Assembly: GCA_907164885.2 (NCBI GenBank)
Contig: OU015498.1
Coordinates: forward strand, 130,116,651-130,180,650
From: Dolomedes plantarius
Lineage: Eukaryota > Arthropoda > Arachnida > Araneae > Dolomedidae
Reading direction: 5' to 3'
DNA: 64,000 bases
Shown here: positions 42,527 to 56,093 of the stretch, piece by piece
Numbering within the stretch: the first letter of the stretch is position 1
Layout of the letters: every line of letters starts with the position of its first letter
Translations under genes and position numbers: made by a program
The notes under the pieces: model-generated
What the model saw: the letters and a program-made list of their open reading frames with translations, nothing else
Told to the model about the DNA's origin: nothing
Databases searched by the model: none

Positions 42527-45500
42527 ACGTACACAAAAGAGAAATTTACATAAAAAATCCTCCTATTCTTTTGCACTCAATGAACACAACAGTAATCTTT
42601 CCAGTCACTTCAATGGAGTAATAAATTTATTTGGTTTACCTAGTGGTTTCTTTAGCAATATATTGAAGCATTATTTATTTAGTATTCTAATTTAATTTCT
42701 TTTAAATGAGGCGGTGAAAGGCAAAGTGGTGTAAGTCAGTAAGTCAAGTGGTGCAAGTCAAAAGTATTTTACTGCAAAAACTACAAAAAATTCCACTAAA
42801 AATTGAACAAATTATAATTCATAATAATTATTATAATATTGAAAATAATATTTATTTGCAGTTCCACTATAAATTTAACATGGAGATTACAGTTTTGCCT
42901 TCAAATAGAAAAAGTTAAAAATATGACTTACACCACTTTGCCTTTCACCACCTCAAATGTCCCTTCAAGGTGCAGAAACAAACATGTTAGGTTAGCAAAA
43001 ATTCAATAAAGTGAAGACAGGAATTTATACTGTTGTTGAAAATTTGTCGATGAAAAAATTTGAAAATAAATAGTACACACTTTGTTTTGAACTATGAATC
43101 ATTTATGATTTGAAGAACAAGCCAGTTTCATTTTAACCTTGTCATCCAGTGGTGTGCAAACTGTAGGTCGTGAAAAAAAAAAAAAAATGGGAGAGGTACA
43201 GATATTCTGAAGTAAATTTAGATCATACTGAATTATTTAATAAAAAAGCATGCTTAGACTTTCTATAATAATATATTTTTAATATTTTTATTTATATTTT
43301 TTATGTGTTAAAAAAATATGATATTGTTAAATAAGGTGGCAAACAGTCTTAGAAGGCTACATTGTTTCCATTTGCTTTCGCTTATATTCACGAGAGTGGG
43401 TTTTCAAAATGAGCAGCCATAAAAACAAAACTGATGATAGGAGAGTAGTTTTCTAAAATATTTCACCAAATACTGAACAAAAACTATATGAGGTTCAGCT
43501 TCACCCTTCTCATTCAATTTTTTTTCTATTTTAATTTTATATAGATGAATTAAGTTCATAGTTTTCAGTTTCTTAATATGAATCTTATAATTATAAAATC
43601 ATGTTCTTCTGTAATTTTGAATTTTGTTAATGTTTACCTGAATGAAATACAAATGCATATTAACATTTAGACATGAAATTTTAGTAACATGAGGTTTGGC
43701 AAAAAATGAGTGTAAGATGGTAAGGAAGAAATTTTTTTGGTGTTGTTATTATTCAAAGTAAATATGTACCCAAAATCTACAGTTCATTGGTTTTTGAAAT
43801 GATTTCTCAAAATTGGCTTAGTTCATTTTTCTATGCTTTTGTTAACATTTTTTCAAATAAAAAAAAATATATTGATATTGCCAATAAATTTTCATTAGGC
43901 TAGGCTTGGATGATTTTTTATTTAAAGAAAATGGGTTGCAGATGAAAAAAGTTTCCACACACATGTTGTAATATATATACATAAAACAGTTCGGTAACTG
44001 ACTGACTGATTGACTGACAGATAACATACAGACAAAACTGCTGGACCTAAAGGGCTGAAATTTTGCTTGGCGATTCTTCTTATAGTGTAGAGTTGCACTA
44101 AGAAAAACTTTTGAAAAATTCTTAGATTTTTTTAAATTGAATTTTTAAGCTGTTTTTGTAACATTCTTTAAAGTTTGCATTTAAAATAATAATATGAGGG
44201 TTATAAAAATTTATATCACGAGAAATATCATAAAAATTCTTATAAAATGAAATCTTTTTTGAATCTTTACCTCCATTTTCTGATTTTTGGTGAATCTTTA
44301 AAGATTAATTTTTAGAATTTAATTTATTAAATGCTGATCACGTGGTTTCTTTTCTTTTTGTGATACTTTAAACTAATTTTGCGTCATGTGCATAGCAATG
44401 AAATAGACAAAAAAAAATTCTTGCTAAAGCAACAGACGATTGGACATTATCAAAAAAAATATTAAAATACAGTAAAAAAAAATGTTCCTCAAACTCTACT
44501 ATATTAACTGTACTATATTCTTTAGTATGTTCTATTATATTTAACTTGAATATTTTCTTCTACATTATTTTGTCTATAAAAAAATCCATTATGATTTTTT
44601 TACAAATATACATATTTTTTTGCATTAATTACATACATTGATCGTTGTATTTAATTCGAATGTACTCCGTAGCAAAGCACGGGTATTCAGCTAATCTACA
44701 GATAAAGTGAGGGGAGATATCTAGTTCTTCATCCGTTTAAATATGAGGGAAGCAAGCTACCACAGAAAAGAAAAGAAAACATCTGCCAGGGCTCCAGAGG
44801 CACAGGACTCACAGGGAAGGGGAGGAGAAGGATGATGATATTCAATAAAATTAAGCATAATTTCAATTTTCCTTTAACAAAAGATTCAGTTTTGTTGTAG
44901 TACACACAGACTGGAAATACAAATTATAGGTTTTTCAGCAAGTAATAAGCAAAAGCATTTAACGAAATCATAAATATTCTTACTACTTAGCAAGGCGGAT
45001 GGATTCAACAAAAACTTTAAAATGGCATCAATCAAGCTCTTCTTTGAATGATCACAAATATACTGAGACACACACAATACAGTAGCTACAGTTTTTAAAT
45101 CTTCAACACTCATTCTACAAAGAAAGAGAAAAGGGACATATCAGGAATAAAAGCAAAGCACATAATATTCAAATTTTGGTAATCTACCTTAGGAGTTTTA
45201 AAATAAGAAGTAATACTCAAAGTAATAATTATAACAAATACTTTTTCCAGATCTTAAAATCTAAAGTAACATGAAATGCATTTCCCTTTGCCCCATAATC
45301 CCATATCAATAACAACCAGAAAAATCTTATTCTTACAGTTCCATACTTTTCAAACATTCAAATAACAATTAGAATTCATAATATAAGGGTGGCCCAAATG
45401 AAAGTAAGATTTTTGTTTTAGCAGCAGTGGTTAAATAATCACAGCTTTGTCAGAGTTTATTCAGCAGATGACATTGTATGTTATGAAACAAAGTTGCTAT

Positions 45501-48500
45501 CATCAGAAAGTGTCAGTATGCTCAAGTGGCACACCCAGTTTTTTTTTTGGAGGGGGGGAGGGGGGGCAAAGCAAGTTGAAGGGATAAAAAATATTTACAA
45601 TGCAAATTCAATATTCATAATGCAATTTCTATTTCTTTGGAGGAGCCAGGGCCCCTTGCCTCTCCCCCCCGGGTGCACCACTGGTGTGCTATATAAACTG
45701 CTAAGGCAAGGCTTATTAAAGACTATGTACAATCATGACATGGATTCATCCAAACAGGCCCAGTAAACTGTTATATTTAATTTTTCATAGCAGAAGGTTT
45801 TAATGAAACCAAAATTCCTCATCATAAGAGGAATCTGTATAGGCATGAGTGTTTGTCATAGTGCACACTATTCAGATGACTTAGGGAATTTTGTAATGGA
45901 CATGGGAGAAGAGAACATGTCGAGACCTGCTCAAACACACTTGGCCATCACATGGAATTGACTGCCTTAGACAAGGTTTGCTATGACACTTCCTCTGGGA
46001 GGTTCTCCATCATACATTCCAACCAATAAAACATTACAGAAAAAAAAAGTCTCACTTTCATTTGGGCCACGCTTATATTTTCACAATAGACATTTGTTGT
46101 AACTATGGACAGCAGGGTGTAAACCACTAATATGAACAGAATCAATTTATATCATAGATGAATATGCAAAAACAGTCATACAAATTTATAGAATTCTTGT
46201 CAGATAACTACAAAAGCAAAATGTCAAATTAAATTAATGGCAAGTTAATTTAGACGCTGTTGTTTATTTAAAAGAGAAAAATAAGTTTTAGTTTAAAGCA
46301 AAAGTATCTCTTATTTTGAACAGCTAAAAAATCTTTGATGTCCTTTCATTAAACAAAATCAAATTAGTAGATTTAAATGTGTAATAATTTAATTACAAAT
46401 GACTATATGGATCATTTTAATAAACCAATTAATAAAATTTTTAGTTCTTTATTTGCAAAGCATTGAGCAAGATTTGTGAGAGTGGATACTAATAACTGAA
46501 CACTCTTTCCAAATTACTCCTTTAATTCAATATCTTCACTGTATAAAAGGAAAACTAGTGTCAATTCCATCTGACTCAAAAATTTTGGAGGTGCACAGAA
46601 GAAAATTTAGAGAATTTATCTTCCAGTACTCTAGTATCTATTCTTCCAGTACTTTAAAAACTAAATACACAGCAGAAGGTGAAATAACACATTCCAACCA
46701 GTTTGAAGGAACAACTAAGTTTTGATTCCTAAAAATGTGTGTTTCTCTCGTATCCTTTGAAGTTTTGTGTCATATTTCAGCAGTCAAGAAAGGACTGAAT
46801 ATCTATAATTAGCCCTCTGATTAATAAAATTCTATGATTAACTCCTTCCTTCTCACTCCTGTCAAAATTACGTGGTGAGGTTTTGCCTTCTATTTCTCAT
46901 GCACGTGATTATTTTGGGGCTGGAGTGTTTAAAAGTAATGCACCAAAAAGATTAAAACAATCCATTTCATTTACCCTGAAAATTTTTTATTTCTTATTTT
47001 ACATACCAAATGGCTGCACCAGACTATTTGTAATGTAATTGGGGATGGTTTTTTATTAAACTAGATATGTGGCAGATCAAGAAATAAATGGAATCCTCCG
47101 GGAAAAATAGGCCCTTTTATTACAGTTTTCTTGAAAATTATGCAATCATTAAGGGGTTAATGAAATTTTTAGTTCTTTATTTGCAAAGCATTGAGCAAGA
47201 TTTGTGAGAGTTGATAGTAATAACTGAAGACTCTTTCCTAATTATTCCTTTAATTCAATATCTTCACTGTATAAAAGGAAAACTAGTGTCAATACCAACT
47301 GACCCAAAACTTCAGAGGAGGACAAAAAAAAATTTAGAGTACTTAATCTATTCTTCCAGTACTTTATAAACCAAATACACAGCAGATGGTGAAATAACAC
47401 ATTCCAATCAGTTTGAAGGAACATTTCTCTCACATCCTTTGAAGAAGTTTTACATCATATTTCAGCAGTCAAGAAAGGGCTAAATATCTATAAGACATGA
47501 TACATTCTTTCTATTTTTTAATGCCTAGTAATGCATAGAAAGATCAAGACAAAAAACTGAAATTTTACTTCGCACGATGAATATATAAATTTCCTACAAT
47601 GAAGGATTAACTTTAGATTAAATATCTATTTTTCCTCCTCATAAAATAATGAAAACAAAATCTTAAAATATAATATTTGGTTAGAATAAGCCTAGAAAAA
47701 TAATAATTTTTAAAAATAAAATAACAAATTAATGCAATTAAAATTAACTTACTGTTCCATCAATGTTCGTCGACACTGATATTCTGCAGAATTTTCTTCA
47801 AATGGAAAACCAGAAAATTCCAAAACACTTTTTCTGATATTATTTTGCTGAAAATTTTTACATAACAATGTATTTACAGCTTATTGTGATTACAAAATAG
47901 TTTAACTAATACAGCATAATTCTGATTGCTTAAATTTTGCTCAGGGTGCATATTTTATCTCAGAATGTGAATAAAAACTAATTTCAGACTTTTAAAATAC
48001 ACAACAAGAAAACATAGAACAGATGCACACTGTGAACTTTTCATAGTTAAAGAAATCAATATTGCATATTATTTAACATATTAAAATTTTTCTGTCAACT
48101 ACACCTAAACCTCGCTATACAGCATTTCGCTATAACAGCCTTTTTTAATTATGGCACTTTTTCAATTTACGGCCCACAATGTTTCGTTATAAAGCCATAA
48201 CAGAGGAAAGTGATGATGGCAGCATGTTATAACTTAGTAATTCTTCATGTTAATGTTCGTCATCACATTGAAACAGTTTTTAAACATTTTATGTTTTTTA
48301 TTATATGTATACATATGTGCATATGATTTCTTTTGTTTTTTGTTTAAATGTTTATTTTTTTTCATTTCTGTTTATTATTGCATTGTTTTGTACTTTTATT
48401 TTTATGTAAGCATTTTTATAGGAAATAAAAAGAATAAAATGCTTTATGAACAATAAACTATATTATTTATAAAAAATTGGAACAGATCCAATTAAATTTG

Positions 48501-51500
48501 TATGAGTTTTTATCAAAATAATTAATTCGTTATACGGCTTTTCGCTTTACGGCCAACTTTTCCGGAACGTATCTAGGCCATAAAGCGAGGTATGGGTGTA
48601 TTTTATTATAGTTAATCACTAGTATGAAGAGAATACAAACAGAAAACAAATACTTACAGCACTTGTAGTTAAATACAAAATCATGTGAACATCAGATAAT
48701 TTGGCAGCAGGTGTGCTAATGACTTGGTAATGAACTATATTAAGACATAAATGTAAAATCAATTAATAAACAAAATACTAAATATAAATTATTCATAACA
48801 TTTAGCATTTTATTGTAGAATATAATGTAATAGCAACTTACTATTGGAAAAATTCCTCAATTTGACACCTATGTACTCATTTTCCATATGAAAATCACTT
48901 CCTAAGTGTGATGAAGCTAAAAATATACAATGAATGGTTTCATTACATGTATCATTACATGTATTCATACAGTCAGTTATAATATTTGTCACGATTAGAC
49001 TTATGCTATTGTAATGAACTTTAAATTTGAGCTACTTTCAGAGACACACTATAGTCGTCCTAGAAATATTCAAGACAAATAAAATTTCAGGTAGTCTCTT
49101 CTAACGAAACTACTGTGGGTTATTAACCTAGGATTACTTATCATTGCTTATCTCTTTTGTATGTGTATATGTATGTATGTGTTATGCATATATGTATCTA
49201 TTTATATGTACATATGTATATATATACATATAAGTATGTAAAAATTTTCACGCATTTTGGTACTTTTCTGTTGAACTGTTTACTGGTTATTGAAGAGATA
49301 CAGACTGGGTTTGGCACACTGCCAAAATTATAACTTGCAAGGACGGATGGTTTTAGCATCTGAAATTTTGCTTTCCGAAGGACTGTTATGGAGGAGCATA
49401 ATCCTATGTTAAAATTACAAATGTTAAACATTTCTAACACTAAACAATAAAATTTTTCATTTTTAAAATCAGAAATTTTTTTTTATTAAAGAATAATATA
49501 AGTAAATAGTTTTTAAATTTTCATTAAATGGATGTAGGCACAGCATTGAAATTTAGACAAATTACTAAGTTTATCCATCTTCCTCCCTTTCAACATAATA
49601 AAAATTACTTATTGATGCATTTCACAACATTCCACAAATTTTCTTGAAATAGTTTCAGAACTTTTCCTAAGTCCCACATTTTAAAATTCTTTCATTATAA
49701 AATCAGCTAAAACAATAATACCTACCCAAAAGATTTTAAGTGTTCCATAAGGAGCTCATATGTAAGTATTTTAAATAAGAATTCTAAAATTTTGAATCTT
49801 CAAATTAACTTCTTTTCTTAAAATTACAATTCATAGAAAACTAGATTGCAATATTAAAGTTGCTCTGATTTTCTGTCAAAACTGTCAATTATTTAAAAGG
49901 TGGCTTCTTAATAATCCACATTCAACAAAAATTTGTATTGTTGATTTATTAAGAGCCACCTTTTTACTGTGTTTCCACAAGTGTCTTTTAAGTGTTATTT
50001 TATCAATCTATTTTAAGACTGAGATAAAACTTTTCACCTAGATTCAGCAAGTCATCATTAATTAGGGGAATAAAAAGCAAAACATTCTTGGCTTCCTTTA
50101 ATACATTAAATTAAACTAGTTGGTACCCATCAAAACATGATGGCTGGATAGTAAATAAATGTACTAATACACAAATTATACTCAACACATCATTACCAAA
50201 TGTTGAAAATCATAATATTAACCCTTCAATACTCGCGCGGTTGACATATGTCACCCACCTGCTTTCATCTTCCCTAATGGCGGCCATCGGAAGGTTAGAA
50301 GTCTCCCCTTTTCCTTCTACCTTTAAATGAGACTTCCCTCTTGCCCCCTCTCTTTTCACTTTAGTTCGTATCAAAGTGTTCTTCAATTAAATCGCGCCAA
50401 AGTTCACTGGTTGACACCTGTCCCCCACGCGACCACCTACGTAACTTTTCAAGGAAAGTGAATTTATTTCAGTCTCCGTAAAATTTAGATTTTAGATCCT
50501 TTTCTTTATTTATGATTAAAAGTCTAATAAGAGAGAATCAACCTCTAATAGGTATTTTACATCAAATTTTTTTAATTACATTTTTGAATGTGATAAAAAA
50601 AAGTTTGTTAGAAATGTCAGAACAAGGCAGGAAAACATTATGACACATCTTCCAGAGCCAAAAGGCATAGCCGCAATTTTTTTTTCTCCAGAAAACGTAT
50701 TAGATTTGTTTATTGACGAACACGTCTATAAAATAATAGCAGACTGCCCAAATATTTACATTGATTCTATCAAATGTAAATTTGAAAGGGATTGCGATGC
50801 CAGAAATACCAATGAGGTAGAAGTCAGGACCTTATTTGGTCGTCTTCTTTTGATGTGCACTTATAAAAGTTCCAGGACAAATATCGATAAGTTATAGGAT
50901 AACTCGAACGGTAATGGGTAAGAATCATGCTACCTAACAATGAGCACAAACAGGTTTGCGTTTCCTCTCAGGTGCCTTCGTTTTGATGACATTCGGGATA
51001 GGGCATCTCGACGAGAATTTGATAAATTTGCTCCTGTTAGGAAAATGAACCTTAAAAGGGCTATCTAAACTTCAGTTTATTAGATCATTTACTTGTATTA
51101 CTTTCCGACATTCATGCTATCGTTTTAGACTGATGTAGCACTTATTATCTAACAAGTAATGGTGTCACTGTAACTTTAACGTCATACATCTGAGAAATGT
51201 TGCTTTTCGTTTATTTTCCCCCCATGGTTTGTTATTTTTCCTTTCGTGTATTTTATGCAAGTATGTCAATGTTATGTTACTGGCTTGTATAAATACTGCT
51301 CGAGTTAGAGCAAAGGGGCCGCTTGCAGCAGACACAGTTGAACTCACGAGCTAGTGAGACGCGAAGTCTCTGTGTGAGATTGTTTTGACTATACAAATGT
51401 TTTAAGTTATTGCTTTTAATATTTTTAAATGTTTATTGAAGTTTCGAATAAACATAATTATTTGAACTTAAGTCTTGCTGATTTCTAAATACACTTCATG

Positions 51501-54500
51501 CCAGACCAGTGTGTGCTCCTATATTGTCACTCTGCGTGACAGCTCCCATAAGGAATGTCTTTGAAATAGTGCACCTCGAGAGGAAAAGAAGGTGCCAGAG
51601 GACGCTGTTCAGTGGCGCACCGAATTTTTAAATCTTGGTGGGCGGGGGGTGGCAAGTTGAACGGATAAAAATATTTATAATGCAAATTCAATATTCATAA
51701 TGCAATTTCTATTTCTTTGGGGGTGGGGTAGGGCCCCTTCGCCCCCCTCCCCCTGGGTGCACCAATGACACTGTTATGCTTGTGGACGACAGAGAGACAG
51801 AACAACATGAAAGTGGTGCGAGAAATGCGGAAAGTGGATATGTAATGACCATTTGAAAAATGTATGTGCAGAATGTTTTAATTATTTTGTATTTTGAATG
51901 TATGGTTAATTTGAAATATATAATGTTTCTTTTTCTAAAATTTAATTGTGGTTTATTTGTAGTATATACCCCTAAAAAACTATACAAATAATTAGGTTGC
52001 AAAAAAGTTAAATACATATGGATATAACACCGACATAAGTGTGGGTGACACTTGTCACCCACGTGACTGTTCGTGTTACAGCTAGTGACGCGAGTACTGA
52101 AGGGTAAAGAATAGAGAAATTCACTTTAAAAAAATTACTATTGAACCCAATAAAAAGAAATATGGTTTTAAACAGTGTGAAATAAACAATTTCCTTCGGG
52201 TTTAATTTTATATCTCATAACCATAATTAAAAATAAAAAATGGCAGAGAGGTAGAGAAAATAAACGGGTTTAGGCAGCCTCATGCTTAGTAAGTATCTAA
52301 AGCCAGATTTAAATATGTCACTGAGCATGTGCAGAAACAAATTTGTGTGGCCTTGAGCTTAGTGAGTATCGAAAGCCAGATTCAAACATCTCACTAAGCA
52401 AGTGCAGAAAGCAATTTTTTATTGTAAATTATCGCTCATTAATAGAAATTGCAGTTACAAAAACTAAATTTGACACATCTATAGATTTAAATCTTTTGTT
52501 CAAGACTAAAATGAAGTAAATGGTTGCAGTAGTTTTCTCTTATGGACTGCCCAAAGAATTGGCTTAGCAACTCAAATGTATAGATATGATACTTCATTAA
52601 ATGGACATAGAGCTCCAAGTCAGAAATTCCATCAATATTAAAGATCAGAACTAGTGACTTCTGACTTTCAACCAAAGGGATTCTCTCTCCCCAAAGAATA
52701 AAAGCACACTATGTAGGGTATCCATTTACAATTATGTAACACATATGTGCTGTCATTCAAATTATGAACAGAGGTGACATAAGACCATTATATCAGCTTT
52801 AATTATTCGACATTCAATCAGACTAAATAGAAAGATTCTAAACTAAAAATTCTAGTAGATGACAGTGTATTGAAGCCCAGAGCATTTGAAAAAGACATTA
52901 TCAGTTATCGATATTGCAACAAACATCAATTAAATTTAGCGTTGAAGAGGAAAGAAACTGTTAGCCCCTCCCCCTGTGAAGATAAATAGCAAAAACTCTG
53001 CAACATAAAAAGTCTGGAATTTCAGGAAAATTCGGGTCAAATGCCAAACTTTCCAGGGCATAGAAATATAATTCTGCAACAATTTTAGGATTTCAAGAAT
53101 TGTGAGAATTCACCTTAAAATATTACTTTAAAATTATTCTACAGTAATTCTTTGTCATTGTAATAAAAAAAAATTACAGCTTTTCTAAATATTAGCTTTT
53201 TTTAATTCTCAATGCTTTCATAAATTTCCTACACATATGTACAAAATGCTTTGGGGAAACTAAAACAATTTCCATAGATTTTTCTGAATTTTAAACCACC
53301 CTATGGATATTCTGTTATTATACAATGCACTTTAAGTTGGCAAAATTGCCTTCAAAAGTGGGTCCAGTGCCATCTACCAAGGTCCCCCTTTCTAGGTGCT
53401 TAAGTGAAGCCAAGATGGAAGCTAGAGATTTTTGGTATTCATCTTGGAAAAACACAGGAAATGGTCATTACCACTTTTGCTTTCTAAAAGAACCAAACGA
53501 CCTTACTTACTTCAAAAAGGTCTCTAGAGAGTTTGCTACATTTACAGCCAAAGCTGGAATTGGCCAAATAGTTACCCAAGCCTATCTCGGATGCTTTCAT
53601 CTTGTAGATTCAGGCAAATGTTTGTCAGATGGAAGAGGAAATATTAGAGCACATCTTGTTCTACTGCACTAGAGTGAACATTTATCATATGTTTCTAACC
53701 AAAATGTGTATTCCATTGGATATTGTTAATGTGTTGTCAAACCCTTTCTTAGGACTCTTGCTTTTAATGTTTTTAGAAGACACCTTGAAATCTCTACTTA
53801 AGTGTTGGACTCACGTTTGAAGATGTAAACTACAATGCACTTTAAATTTTTCCTTGACAGACAGTAACTCAAACATAGGACTGACAAGAACATAATACCA
53901 TAAAATTCTGCTTAATATATATATATATATATTTATATAACGCATTAAGTACTTCATTACCTACCAGCCTAAACTGTTAAAACTTTTTGTAATTTAATTT
54001 AAGTCACCTCTCTTATTTTTTTTAATCCTCTCTTTCACTTACACTCTCAGTACTATTATAATCAATTTTAGAGAATGGTAATCATGATAAATTCCACATT
54101 GAATACAGAGGATATGAAGCTATAGCTCCCAGGAGCCTCTAAAGTTAATTATGCCTATGCCTAACACATTAACTGCTATGCCAATTTAGGTCAACTATTT
54201 GCTCCAGAGGCAACTGTGAGGAAGTGTGAACTCCACTGTAAGCAAGATGGCAAGAAGCAGGGACAAAGAAACTACAAATACAAAATCTTAATACAATCTA
54301 TTAAAAACCTTAGCACTGATTAGAAGAAAAAAAAACAAGGGGAAGTGCATAAAATCAGAAAATTCTACGAAGAGTGATACAATACAAATTCAAAAACATT
54401 TGGTCAAAAAACTATTGAAGAAAGTTGTAACTTTCTGTAATATCTGCAAAGGAAAGCTGCATCTTTCTTTAAACCATTTAAATAAAACCCACTAATGAAT

Positions 54501-56034
54501 GATTACATATTATTTTCTAAATTTGATATTGTTGGTCCTCAACGGCATATGATGCCCAAATGAAAAGTCCAGCATGGGCAAACACAGACCAGCGCAACCT
54601 AAACAAAAAGTCCAGCAGCAGTTTGGAAAAAAGTTTCAGAACCCTCAGTTTAAATTCTGCAAAGGAAAGCTGAAACTTTGTTTAAACCATTTTAATAATA
54701 CCCGCTAATGAATGATTATATATTATTTTCTAACTTTGATACTGTTGGTCCTCAAGGACCTATGATACCCAAATGAAAATTCTAGAAGCAGTTTGGAAAA
54801 AAGCGTCAGAACCATCAATTTAAATTTTTCCTTAAATCTTAAGCCAGACCTCGGTTTTTCAACCATCAGTCTCTGTCAGGCAGCCCAATATAGTCTTGAA
54901 CGAAATGCAAAGTCAACCTCCGCAGAATTTCTATCTGCAACGTTAAGCCCAGGACAAGTATGGAAGTGGTCACCAGTAATGTCTCCAAGGCCACACAGTA
55001 GGCAAGTCAGAGAATCCGACAAGCCAAAATGATGTAGATGTTTCTGTAAAAAGTCGTGGCCAGTCTTGAGCCGGAAGTTTACCACTCCCACAGCTCTATG
55101 GAGGGAGAACGGGATAGGCTTCCTTAGCAAAGAAGCCCAGGATTTTTCTTTTGTAAATTCCCTGTAAAAAATTTTTTAGAAAGAGCCAATCTTTGACTGA
55201 ACAAGCCTTTTAACAGTATAATAGTTCATGATTGAACAAGGTTGCTGTAAGTTTTGCACCAGCCTTAGCTAGTTTGTCCACTTGGTCTCTAGATTTAAAT
55301 GTGGTTGGATTGACTTGGATTTAAATTCTAAAGGTCCAATAATGAAAATCTATCTGTAATATATATGCAATTTATGATAAACTTAAAAAAATTTTCATTG
55401 AAATACTTAATATCAAAATGTTCTATAAACAACTTAATACTATATGAAAAATGATTCAATTAGTTTAGACAAACACAAGTGAAAACACATTGGTAAAAAT
55501 AATAATAATAATAATTTAACTCAGTGGTTTTTAAACTGTAGTATTATAGCATAGGAGTTTCATAGGGTATACAAGTTAAGAGAATATTGGAAAAATGACA
55601 AAAAACTGATTAAATTGTTGTAAACCAATCCGAAAATTAAGATGGACTAGCCATTTTAATTTGTGGTTTATCAAATTAGTAATTTGATTGTGGGGTACAT
55701 TAGACTTTTAGTCATGACCAAGCGCTAAATTAAAAAAATTCAGAACCACTGATTTAAATTCTAGATGTCTGATAATGAAAATCAATTTTATACAAAATTA
55801 ATGTGTGTATAAACATGATCTTACTTTCATCAGCTATATGGATATCAGGAACAATTTCAATTTCTTCTGTTTCAGCAGATTTTAGCTTTAAAAAAAATCA
55901 AACATTATCTGCAGATTAATTGGTGAAGGTTTCTATCACATATTTCACTAGAACATCTTAGCTAATGGAAAATACTGAAAATATCATAGCATATGGAAAT
56001 AGCTAGATTTTCAAGAGATTCCACAGCAATTCAA

Positions 56035-56093
<59 letters not shown>

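Larger units (their letters stand above)
50222..52104 (+). mobile_element. piggyBac relic with nested insertions
   Basis: It begins CCCTTCAATACTCGCG after TTAA (50218-50221) and ends CGCGAGTACTGAAGGG before TAAA, a one-base change of the TTAA target. Subterminal GTGACA/TGTCACCCAC repeats occur at both ends. Transposase pieces from the N-terminal and C-terminal parts flank an LTR-like block; the catalytic middle is missing. It lies in the large intron between exons 7 and 6. Confidence 0.88.

Noticed and set aside
43147..43200. CAGTGGTGTGCAAACTG, a hAT-like left end
   Set aside because: No matching right end or 8-bp duplication was found downstream.
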